Part shown: in pieces, positions 6,601-13,266 of the stretch
Position numbering within the stretch: the stretch's first letter is position 1
Layout: each line of letters starts with the position of its first letter
Source of the DNA: an uncultured Verrucomicrobiota bacterium
GTDB taxonomy: Bacteria; Verrucomicrobiota; Verrucomicrobiia; Limisphaerales; UBA9464
Assembly: GCA_903864375.1 (NCBI GenBank)
Contig: CAIPFS010000044.1
Span: 1-17,406, forward strand
Direction of reading: 5' to 3'
Length of the DNA stretch: 17,406 nucleotides
Notes under the pieces: model-generated
Database searches by the model: none
Told to the model about the DNA's origin: nothing
What the model saw: only the letters and a program-made list of their open reading frames with translations
Made by a program: the position numbers and the translations under genes

Positions 6601-6832
6601 CAAAGTCTGGAGAGGGCGGCGGACACCAGGAATTGCCTCGACCCAATGGGAACGAAGTGCCATGGCCATCGGACGGGAAGGCGGGTTCCAGATTAGTAAT
6701 GACGCTCCCGACATCGACACCCTCGTCTTTCGGATTGAAGCCCCCAATTATACGCCATCGGCAGAGCTTCCGTCCGCTTCGTTGCGAGGACAAAAGCCCC
6801 TCAACATTCCCCTGCAGGGCCTGAAAAACTAA
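3665..6832 (+). CDS. M56 (BlaR1-type) membrane metalloprotease with long beta-rich sensor-like tail
   Basis: A 1055-residue protein. Residues 1-365 are the membrane protease: helices near 17-35, 42-60, 148-163 and 345-364; the zinc motif HEFGH at 244-248; and a downstream REVACDA with Glu285 as the likely third ligand. BlaR1 relatives use this domain, after a signal across the membrane, to trigger cleavage of BlaI. The BlaR1 penicillin-binding domain is absent. Instead, residues 400-580 (ILGVPFDISGLIRLAG, VNSTFERLYLLHATYY, HYADGTTSDLPIKYGD) resemble an NPCBM/jelly-roll carbohydrate-binding type fold. They are followed by about five Ig-like/carboxypeptidase-regulatory-like modules near 597-670, 688-768, 788-860, 874-948 and 960-1050, each with a turn such as TDAQGAFSL or TDRNGRADL. 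A lipobox-like LSAC (Cys365) closes the last helix. Start ATG 3665 overlaps the repressor stop. The ligand is unknown; a glycan or cell-wall signal is a guess from the fold. Confidence 0.88.
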   Translation: MTLWNLLDTAGGFAVRTSLQGAALIAAVLLIRYLLRRRLGPGWSFALWFLVLLRLSAPILPSSPWSWQQLGDFLPSSSMVMSRPASEPKEASFLGGTFPADVPTVTNALSALPPYATSNEPGAYRPVTPPTKPTPAADGGAWTYDRAWGSIWATVSLLLLARQIFGSWTFRRQLRRQPLLSDERLNGLIRQCRQRMGVTRQVEFRIVSNVENPCLFGVFRPVILLPTGLLKALSDEEWSSILLHEFGHLKRRDPLWNGWMSFVGCLHWFNPMVWWAARCMRDDREVACDALVLARADGSLRQSYGATLLKLASSQASMFVQPAAMVGILENGGPLKMRLIALRARPSFWLNTILGVVVVSILSACALTSRQVAGVSSPIQAIPLHRHTDYPQAADAPDSLQTFRDDPGMWSQIPKGQQTILGVPFDISGLIRLAGLSPQREEWYFRPEVRGIAVNSTFERLYLLHATYYYAEPGKVIAVARLHYADGTTSDLPIKYGDHSLNYWRMRYERRSHPSDSDSRIAWTGDGSMLAEYGNSLRLCVSSFINPHPGSMVRGIDLISTWQDPSEVVVGMAVGGSVLPSGWRETPPVQIPTEKWTSHLRFRAVDSKTGEAIPGMKLRLEVAEDGVHSRIGTYTTDRNGRADLHYPHPQLRYLSIWADHERYAPKSIQWTPRQHGAYPAEYLYQAEVGERIHGVVEDTTGTPVAGDIVRIDGPSPDFAGDAKEFLILTHATAITDAKGHWSVSVIPRQLGAEQIRLQVLHPHFSNSSIKTLSPPERAGDEIRSQLSPGTLITGKVVNSLQLPLPGTRVMAVSSYPHIGVQLATTDAQGAFSLRLSPGAINQNLLIQSLDYAPLIRNVAQETNLRSISPIVLLPGNTVDVLVKDPQLHPIAGALVEGVLGENRHALNQYLTTDTEGMVRWPHAPDSKDKLMFQVSASGFKTSLTRVPVGMRQIEVHLIPLDVLAGSATDAKTGQPISYFKVWRGRRTPGIASTQWERSAMAIGREGGFQISNDAPDIDTLVFRIEAPNYTPSAELPSASLRGQKPLNIPLQGLKN

Positions 6833-7026
6833 TGGCCAGAGGCGATGGACTTTGGATTGTTGGGCGGACCCCCATCACAAATTCCAAATACCCGGAGCAA
6901 ATCCAGGCTGAACGCTGGCATAGTCCCGAGCGATGTCACGGGCGCGTTATTCGGGTGTCGAACCAGACATCAGACTCCGCAAAGGGTGGCAAGAAGATGG
7001 AAGCTTGGCAATCGATGAGCGCCCAC

Positions 7027-10000
7027 TCAACGCCTGGCCAGCGGGCGTGGGCCGACCCATCGGGTGTTGAGTCGCTGATGAAGATCATCCGAGGGAAAGG
7101 CCGGGCGCAGTTCCCGTCCATAGGTCTGGTCGTCCATGCCCCGCCACGGTAACGGTTCGATGGCATCACCCGCCACTACGTGGTAATCGGCATCCTTGTC
7201 CCAGCCGACGACACACAGGAAGTAGTCGCGGACCCAGCCCTCCGGCGGCGCAATCAGGCCATCGGTGGGAAACTCCAACGAAAGCTCGTCGCCACCGGCG
7301 ATGATGGCGAGGGCCTGGTCGTTGGTGGCGATGAGCTCCCCCACCGGACCGTAGCGGGTCGCCCATCCGGAGGGCGTCCGTTGGTACGGCGGATTCCGCA
7401 GGTGATCATACACCGGCGTGAGCGGCTCGGTCCACGGAAGGTCGGCGCACTGGCTGTAGCCCCGGCGATGGAGATCGGCACGCACGGGTGCCACCACCTG
7501 ACAGCGCACCGGGGCCGGGCCGGGAACCGCAGCGGAAGGCACTGGCGCACCTTCGGCAATATTTCCGAGGGCCAATTGTGACTTTCCGAAAAGCGAGATG
7601 CGATCCCAGTGCAATTCAAACGCGTCGGTCAGGCGAAGTCTCCGGGTGCCGGACGGCAACTTGTCGGTTAGATCGACCACGATGGTCTTGGTCTTGCCCG
7701 CTGGAACTCCCACCTGCAGATCGACGTTCTGCCACATTCCGTTGACCTCGGCCTCCAGTTTGGGAAAAGGAAACGGGAATTCGGGATTGTGGGAGGCGGC
7801 AATATTGGCCATCCCCCCGCCGAAACGAATCCATCCGTTCAGCACCAGAGACAGTGGCCCTCCGGATCCCAGCGGACCGAAATCGAGAACGACCCCGTGC
7901 TGTTCGGCGAGGCCGCGATATTGGGGTCCGCGCAGGGCCGGGGGCGAGACTCGCCGGCCATCGGTGTGACGCAACCGATCGGTCACGTCCTCCCCATCCA
8001 GGGTCGTGGCCAGGCGCAACGGAATCTCGCGGGTCAGTCCGACGAGGCCATGAGAGACGAAGGGAGGAAAGGGCAGCATCCGGCTGGTGGGGTGAACCTC
8101 AACGGACGGGGGATGGTCCGCCACCACCACCCGGGCGTAGTCCAGGTAAAGGATCTCCTTGAGTTCCTCGGTCAGCCGGACCTGAAGGCGTCCGGCATCG
8201 GGAACCACCGTGGAGGCATTGCCCAGCCAGACGAATTCGGTGGGGTCGGCGGCGATATAGCGTCCCGGCATGCTGGGCAGGCCGACAGGTGAACCGCCAA
8301 GGATATCGGTGACAAAGTGGAACTCCTTACCTTTGCCCACATAAAGGTACGGGCAGGAGCCGCCGGGAATCACGAGTTCAAAAACCACCAGTGGTTCCTG
8401 GCCTTCCAGAACCACATCCGTGTTGTCGAGCTTGGTTTCAAACCAGCGGGTGGTGACGGAATCCAGTTGTTTGCGATGCCCCACACCGAGGGTGACCGGC
8501 AGGGAATCAACAAAACGCAAGGCGTGCCAACCGGCGGCGGAAGCCTCAATCTTGACGCCCAGCCCAGAGGCATTGGAGCGATTGCCGAGCAACTGCAGAT
8601 TCAAGAGCCCATTGGCATTACCACCGTCGTTGCGAAGGAAGACAAGTCCCTGCCCTGCCACGTCGACGATGAAATCGAGGTCTCCGTCCCGATCGAAATC
8701 AGCCACCACCAGATACCGGACCTCGCGGCCTTTGAGAGCATCGAGACCAAGGTCGGTGGTGACTTCATGGAAACCGAGGTGTCCGCGGTTGCGCCACACA
8801 CGGATGCCGTCGGGTCCCCAGGCCACAATGTCGAGCCAGCCGTCATTGTCATAATCGACGATGCGGATGTGACTCAAACGGTGGCGCAGGGCGGAGAGGC
8901 GGGTGGGTTCGCGCAGCCCGCCGAAATAGAGGTCGATAGATTTTTCAGTCAGCAGGGCGACGTCGGAGCGCAGGTCATTGTTGAGATCGGCCACCGCCAG
9001 CGCGCGGGTCACGGGCCATCCGGCGGGGGTTTCCGGTTCGCCAATGCCGGTGCCTCGATGGTTGAACAGGATGGCAGGGGGCTGGCCATCCCGGGTTACG
9101 AGAAGATCGGGTAAATCGTCATTGTTCCAGTCATTAACCACAACGGAGGTCAGTTGGGTCAGGGACTTCTGGGCCGGGGTTTCATTGGTATGGACTGCTT
9201 CCCGGAAAAGACCAGTTCCGAGGTTGGTAAAACTGCGGAGGCGACCTTCGACACCGATGACCTCGAGCCCGAGCTTGCCGGTGAAATCAAGGTCGGCCAG
9301 CACGCTGGAGGCGCCCTTGACGGCCCCGAGGCGCGAGGTGCGGGTGGCATCCACAAAGGCTCCGTTGGTGGCAAAACGCAGTGTCACCGTCCCTTCGATC
9401 CCAATCAGGACGGCATCGTCGAAGCGGTCGTTCTGGAGGTCGCCGATGACAATATCCCGGATTCCCGCCGCACCGGCGACCGGCAATTCCGGGCCATGAG
9501 GTGCAAAAACGCCGTTGGAATTCCACAACAACTGGACGCCGGTGGCTGTGGGGATCAGAAGATCATTCCAACCCCGGCGATTGATATCCATCACTCCCAG
9601 CGGGCCGTGCCATTCCCTGGATGCAGCACCGAAGGCGGAAGCGGTGATATCCGTGAATTTGACCGGTATCCCATTCCGCCCCGGCTGTTCGAGGGGGAAG
9701 GGTGCGCGAATCTCCGTGTACAGACAGCGCTCAAACACGGAGGGATCGTCCCCCAGATTGGCCCGGACGGAGGTGAGTTTTTGATGCTCGGCCAGTTCTT
9801 TTTCGGCTTCTTCACGCTTCCCCAGACGAAGGAGGGATTGGGCCACCAGGTAATGGGAGGAGACCCATTGGGGGGCGGCCGTGTTGGTTTCGAACTGTTG
9901 TAATTCCCGGAACTGTTCGACTGCCTCCTCATGATGTCCCCATCCGGCGAGGGCGCGTCCCAGTTGAAAGGTGACGGGATTGATGGTCCGGTCCCCATTC

Positions 10001-10422
10001 TTGGCTTCCTGCAGGGACTGGACCGCGTTGGAGTATTGGTTCTGCCGCAGTTGGGCGCATCCGAGCACGTACCAGGCGGCCGGGTTGGACGGCTCGAGTT
10101 GGATGGTTTCGAGGGCATGTCCCGAGGCTTGAACCGGTTGGTTCACCCGCAAGAAGGCATTGGCCAGGTTCAGATGGACATCGGGATTGGCCGGATTCAT
10201 GGCCAGTGCCGATTGGAACGCGGTGAGGGCCTTGCCGGGTTCCCCCTTGTCGTAATAGGTCTTGCCCGATGCCATGGCCTGGGCAAAAGCCTTGCCGGCA
10301 TCTTCATCGGTTCCGTGGTCCATGGTCCACCAGGTGCCACCGATGATGGCGGCCAGCAGCAGAATCACTCCAAGAAAATAAAGAGCGGCACCATGCCGTC
10401 GGGGTGCGGGAGTCGCAGCCAT
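7027..10422 (-). CDS. Membrane-anchored TPR / seven-blade FG-GAP (VCBS-like) propeller protein
   Basis: A 1131-residue protein. One N-terminal helix (about 13-33) anchors it, probably with the bulk outside the cytoplasm. Residues 45-215 are TPR units (AFQSALAMNPANPDVHLNLA, TIQLEPSNPAAWYVLGCAQL). Residues 255-600 hold seven calcium-loop-like repeats: DINRRGWNDLL (279), DLQNDRFDDAV (328), DLDFTGKLGLEV (377, degenerate), DWNNDDLPDLL (431), DLNNDLRSDVA (489), DYDNDGWLDIV (523) and DFDRDGDLDFI (575), enough for one full beta-propeller. Residues 605-680 (NRSNASGLGVKIEASAAG) resemble the ASPIC/UnbV domain that follows such propellers. The last 440 residues are a conserved-looking domain I cannot name. 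TPR-FG-GAP proteins of this type are common in Acidobacteria and PVC bacteria, with no established activity; surface protein or ligand binding is inferred. No Shine-Dalgarno site precedes the ATG. An intrinsic terminator lies just upstream, so it may have its own promoter. Confidence 0.85.
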   Translation of the reverse strand: MAATPAPRRHGAALYFLGVILLLAAIIGGTWWTMDHGTDEDAGKAFAQAMASGKTYYDKGEPGKALTAFQSALAMNPANPDVHLNLANAFLRVNQPVQASGHALETIQLEPSNPAAWYVLGCAQLRQNQYSNAVQSLQEAKNGDRTINPVTFQLGRALAGWGHHEEAVEQFRELQQFETNTAAPQWVSSHYLVAQSLLRLGKREEAEKELAEHQKLTSVRANLGDDPSVFERCLYTEIRAPFPLEQPGRNGIPVKFTDITASAFGAASREWHGPLGVMDINRRGWNDLLIPTATGVQLLWNSNGVFAPHGPELPVAGAAGIRDIVIGDLQNDRFDDAVLIGIEGTVTLRFATNGAFVDATRTSRLGAVKGASSVLADLDFTGKLGLEVIGVEGRLRSFTNLGTGLFREAVHTNETPAQKSLTQLTSVVVNDWNNDDLPDLLVTRDGQPPAILFNHRGTGIGEPETPAGWPVTRALAVADLNNDLRSDVALLTEKSIDLYFGGLREPTRLSALRHRLSHIRIVDYDNDGWLDIVAWGPDGIRVWRNRGHLGFHEVTTDLGLDALKGREVRYLVVADFDRDGDLDFIVDVAGQGLVFLRNDGGNANGLLNLQLLGNRSNASGLGVKIEASAAGWHALRFVDSLPVTLGVGHRKQLDSVTTRWFETKLDNTDVVLEGQEPLVVFELVIPGGSCPYLYVGKGKEFHFVTDILGGSPVGLPSMPGRYIAADPTEFVWLGNASTVVPDAGRLQVRLTEELKEILYLDYARVVVADHPPSVEVHPTSRMLPFPPFVSHGLVGLTREIPLRLATTLDGEDVTDRLRHTDGRRVSPPALRGPQYRGLAEQHGVVLDFGPLGSGGPLSLVLNGWIRFGGGMANIAASHNPEFPFPFPKLEAEVNGMWQNVDLQVGVPAGKTKTIVVDLTDKLPSGTRRLRLTDAFELHWDRISLFGKSQLALGNIAEGAPVPSAAVPGPAPVRCQVVAPVRADLHRRGYSQCADLPWTEPLTPVYDHLRNPPYQRTPSGWATRYGPVGELIATNDQALAIIAGGDELSLEFPTDGLIAPPEGWVRDYFLCVVGWDKDADYHVVAGDAIEPLPWRGMDDQTYGRELRPAFPSDDLHQRLNTRWVGPRPLARR

Positions 10423-10462
10423 AGTTCAGCGGGATACTAGCGTTCTTTCCTACCGTCGTCCG

Positions 10463-10486
10463 AAAAAAATCGACCGGGCACCGATC
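10463..10486 (-). terminator. Intrinsic terminator after the thioredoxin-fold gene
   Basis: On the minus strand GATCGG-TGC-CCGGTC forms a 6-bp stem (one G-U pair) with a 3-base loop, followed after two bases by seven T residues. It lies 18 bases past the stop of the thioredoxin-fold gene and about 40 bases before the start of the TPR/FG-GAP gene. It should end or reduce transcription between the two. Confidence 0.7.
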
Positions 10487-10504
10487 AAAACGGAATCATT
10501 TACC

Positions 10505-11647
10505 TCACTTGGCCGGCCACGGTTTGATGGCGTCGAGCGCGGGAACGATCCTGCGGCGCAATTCCAGAAAATCGAGGTCGCCGGTATGCCGGTAAAGAAT
10601 TTTCCCGTCCGGGGCGACCAGCAGGGTGTGCGGGAGGGCTCCATTCCACTCGGGATCGAGGGCCTCGGCCATCTTGTATTTATCGGTATCGGCGAACAGG
10701 AGATTCCGGACGCCGGAATGATGCTTCTTCAGGAATTTTTCGACGTCCTCCTTTTCATCGGGGAACTGGGCTGCAACGGTCACCAACTCAAAGTCGCGCT
10801 GCCGAAAGCGGAGATTAGTCTCGATCAATTCGTCGAACTCGGCCACGCACGGGCCACACCAGGTGGCCCAGACATTGATCAGGCGGGCCTTGCCCGACCC
10901 CTTGTTTTCGCGCAGAGCCCGCAGGGCCTCTCCGCTGGCTGCCTCCAGCGTCACAGGTTCCTGGTTCACCTTCTCGCGCCATGCCTTTCCTGATCCAGCC
11001 TTGTAGGCCCATTTGGTGGAGCATCCAAAGACCTTGGTTTCCGCCACCTCGGGCAGTTTTTCCGCCAGGAGCGCATCCAGCGCAGCCCGGGTGTCCTGAT
11101 GTTTCACCAGGTCGGGTCGCTCGGAGTCATCGATCCGCCCCCGGAACCGCAGCTTGCGCTCCTTATCGAAAATAAACACGTGGGGGGTGGCGGCCGGACC
11201 GTACTGAATGGAGACGGACTCGGTATCGCCGTCGAAAAGGTAAGGAAAATTATAATGGCGTTGCTCGGCCCGCAGCTTCATGTCCGCCAGGTCGTCACCG
11301 AGATCGGTGTAGCCGAGTTCATCCAACCGCACCGCCGCAGGGCTGTTGGGAGAAATGGCCACGAGGGCCACGCCGCGGGCAGCGTAGTCGACGACCAGCT
11401 GCTTCAGCCGCTCTTCATAGGCTTGGGCCGTGGGACAATGATTGCAGGTGAAGACAATGGCCAGAACCGGTGAGCCGGCATACTCCGCCAGGGAATGGGT
11501 CTTGCCGTCGACGCCCGGCAGGTGGAAATCCGGGGCCGGACTGCCCAGAGCCAGGGGTTCGTAGTGTGGTTCCTCCGCCAGAAGGCGCACCCCGAGGACC
11601 AGCGTCCAGGCAAGGAGCAGAACGGGATTCATACCGGGGGACTTCAT
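10505..11647 (-). CDS. Exported two-domain thioredoxin-fold protein (peroxiredoxin-like plus TlpA-like)
   Basis: A 380-residue protein with an N-terminal signal-like segment (VLLLAWTLVLGVRLLAEE). Domain 1, residues 30-215, is of the AhpC/redoxin type: GSPAPDFHLPGVDGK, then FTCNHCPTA (Cys68 and Cys71 as CxxC), then a terminal GCSTKWAY, the ending usual in stand-alone members of this type. Domain 2, residues 235-375, is TlpA/ResA-like with WATWCGPC (Cys264, Cys267) and the cis-Pro region ALPHTLLVAPDGK. Family knowledge points to thiol-disulfide exchange on the outer side of the membrane. Having two CxxC sites in one chain suggests electron relay or a dual substrate range. Start: ATG at 11645-11647 is used; an in-frame ATG five codons later (11632) would give a more standard signal peptide, and neither has a good Shine-Dalgarno site. 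It lies 84 bases after the DUF1501 gene in the same direction and is followed by a terminator. Confidence 0.87.
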   Translation of the reverse strand: MKSPGMNPVLLLAWTLVLGVRLLAEEPHYEPLALGSPAPDFHLPGVDGKTHSLAEYAGSPVLAIVFTCNHCPTAQAYEERLKQLVVDYAARGVALVAISPNSPAAVRLDELGYTDLGDDLADMKLRAEQRHYNFPYLFDGDTESVSIQYGPAATPHVFIFDKERKLRFRGRIDDSERPDLVKHQDTRAALDALLAEKLPEVAETKVFGCSTKWAYKAGSGKAWREKVNQEPVTLEAASGEALRALRENKGSGKARLINVWATWCGPCVAEFDELIETNLRFRQRDFELVTVAAQFPDEKEDVEKFLKKHHSGVRNLLFADTDKYKMAEALDPEWNGALPHTLLVAPDGKILYRHTGDLDFLELRRRIVPALDAIKPWPAK

Positions 11648-11731
11648 TCCGGGAAAATGGTTCCCCGTCTTAAAAATGCCAATCGATAATTGTCCCGGCT
11701 TCGCCCCCCCGGGTCGGAATCTTCGGGAGCC

Positions 11732-13171
11732 CTACGCCAGAAGACCATCGACCACCTTGCCGTGGACGTCGGTCAGGCGGTAATCGCGTCCCGCGTAGCG
11801 GTAGGTGAATTTCTCGTGGTCAAATCCCAGAAGCCGCAGGATGGTCGCATGCAGGTCATGGACGTGCACCACGTCCTCGGAGGCGGCGAATCCGAATTCG
11901 TCGGTCGCACCATGGACATGCCCTCCCCTGACTCCGCCGCCGGCCATCCACATGGAAAACCCGTGGTTATTGTGGTCACGACCGTTCTGCTTTCCGGCGT
12001 TGGCCCCCGGGGTGGGCAATTCCACCGTGGGTGTCCGGCCAAACTCGCCGCCCCAGATGACGAGGGTTTCGTCGAGCATGCCCCGGTCCTTCAGATCGGT
12101 CAGCAGCGCGGCGATACCGCGGTCGCACTGATCGGCCAGGTTGCGATGGGCGGTTTCAATGTCGTCGTGGCTGTCCCACGGCTGACCGGAGCCATGCCAC
12201 ACCTGGATGAACCGGACCCCCCGTTCGAGCAACCGCCGGGAGATCAACAGCTGCCGGCCCTGGACCGTATCCCCGTAGCGAGCCCGGGTTTCTGCGGTTT
12301 CTTTTTGAATGTCAAAGGCGTCGGCCGCCTCCATTTGCATCCGGTAGGCCAGCTCGAAGCTCTGAATCCGGGCATCGATCTGCCCATCCGCGGCGCGGGC
12401 CCGACGGTGCTGTTCGTTCAGCTGTTGCAGCAAATCCAGTTGCGCCCGCTGTGCGGGAAGGGAGGCATAGTGACTGGTGATGTTTTCAATCAACTTCTCC
12501 AGTTGAGTGTGTTCGGTATTAAGGTAGGTGCCCTGATAGACGCCGGGTAGGAAGCCGCTCTGCCAGTTTTGAGACTCCTGGATGGGGTACCCGCCGGGGC
12601 ACATGGATAAAAACGCAGGCAGATTCTGATTTTCCGTGCCCAATCCATAGGTCACCCAGGATCCCATGCTCGGACGGGGCAACCGGGCTTCGCCGCAATT
12701 CATGAGGAGGAGCGAAGGCTCATGATTCGGCACGTCCGCCTTCATGGACCGGATCACACAAAGATCGTCCGCATGCTGGGCGGTGTGTTTGAACAGGTCG
12801 CTGACTTCGAGACCGCTTTGACCGTAGCGACGGAATTCAAAGGGGGACTTCCACGCGGAACCCGTCTTGCGCTCGGTTGAGAAGTGAATCGGGATTTCCT
12901 TGCCATGCCATTGAGTGAGGGATGGTTTGGGGTCGAAGGTATCCACATGGGAGGGTCCTCCGTTCATGAACAGGTGGATGACCCGTTTGGCTCTTGCCGG
13001 AAATTGGGGAGACCGGACTCCCATCGAGCTGACCGGTGCTGCCGTGGCGGTGCCGCCCATCGTCCCCATCATCGAGGCGAAGCCCAGGGCACCCATCCCC
13101 ATGCCACACCGATTCAGGAACTGACGGCGCGTCAGGGCAAGGTGCTCCGGACTGAAGGTGTGGGAATTCAT
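11732..13171 (-). CDS. Tat-exported DUF1501 protein (sulfatase / alkaline phosphatase-like fold)
   Basis: A 479-residue protein starting MNSHTFSPEH, with a twin-arginine signal (LTRRQFLNRCGMGMG, Arg15-Arg16) and a following hydrophobic run to about residue 45. The mature part has DUF1501 signatures: KRVIHLFMNGGPSHVDTFDP, IQVWHGSGQPWDSHDD, LVIWGGEFGRTP, GRDHNNHGFSMWMAGGG and HDLHATILRLLGFDHEKFTY. These place Asp and His residues as in the alkaline phosphatase superfamily; hydrolysis of a sulfate or phosphate ester is assumed, not shown. In Planctomycetes and Verrucomicrobia these genes usually sit beside a DUF1549/DUF1553 cytochrome-like gene. None is here, so this is a solo copy. Start ATG 13169-13171 was chosen because the signal begins just after it; the frame is open to 13252, but that would put 27 polar residues first. 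It is divergent from the tricorn-like protease gene across 95 bases. Confidence 0.9.
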   Translation of the reverse strand: MNSHTFSPEHLALTRRQFLNRCGMGMGALGFASMMGTMGGTATAAPVSSMGVRSPQFPARAKRVIHLFMNGGPSHVDTFDPKPSLTQWHGKEIPIHFSTERKTGSAWKSPFEFRRYGQSGLEVSDLFKHTAQHADDLCVIRSMKADVPNHEPSLLLMNCGEARLPRPSMGSWVTYGLGTENQNLPAFLSMCPGGYPIQESQNWQSGFLPGVYQGTYLNTEHTQLEKLIENITSHYASLPAQRAQLDLLQQLNEQHRRARAADGQIDARIQSFELAYRMQMEAADAFDIQKETAETRARYGDTVQGRQLLISRRLLERGVRFIQVWHGSGQPWDSHDDIETAHRNLADQCDRGIAALLTDLKDRGMLDETLVIWGGEFGRTPTVELPTPGANAGKQNGRDHNNHGFSMWMAGGGVRGGHVHGATDEFGFAASEDVVHVHDLHATILRLLGFDHEKFTYRYAGRDYRLTDVHGKVVDGLLA

Positions 13172-13266
13172 GGCGGGACGACGCTGGCGAAAGTCTACCG
13201 TCGGACGCCGGTTCGTCCACAGCGATTCAACGCGAGTCTGTGAAGAGTCCATTCCACGGAGAAGTC

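Noticed and set aside
6833..7026. Terminator between the convergent M56 and TPR/FG-GAP genes
   Set aside because: No stem followed by a T-run was found on either strand in this 194-base gap.
8317..9114. Plus-strand open frame (265 codons) within the TPR/FG-GAP gene
   Set aside because: The opposite strand encodes the calcium-loop propeller repeats; this frame is their mirror and has no domain.
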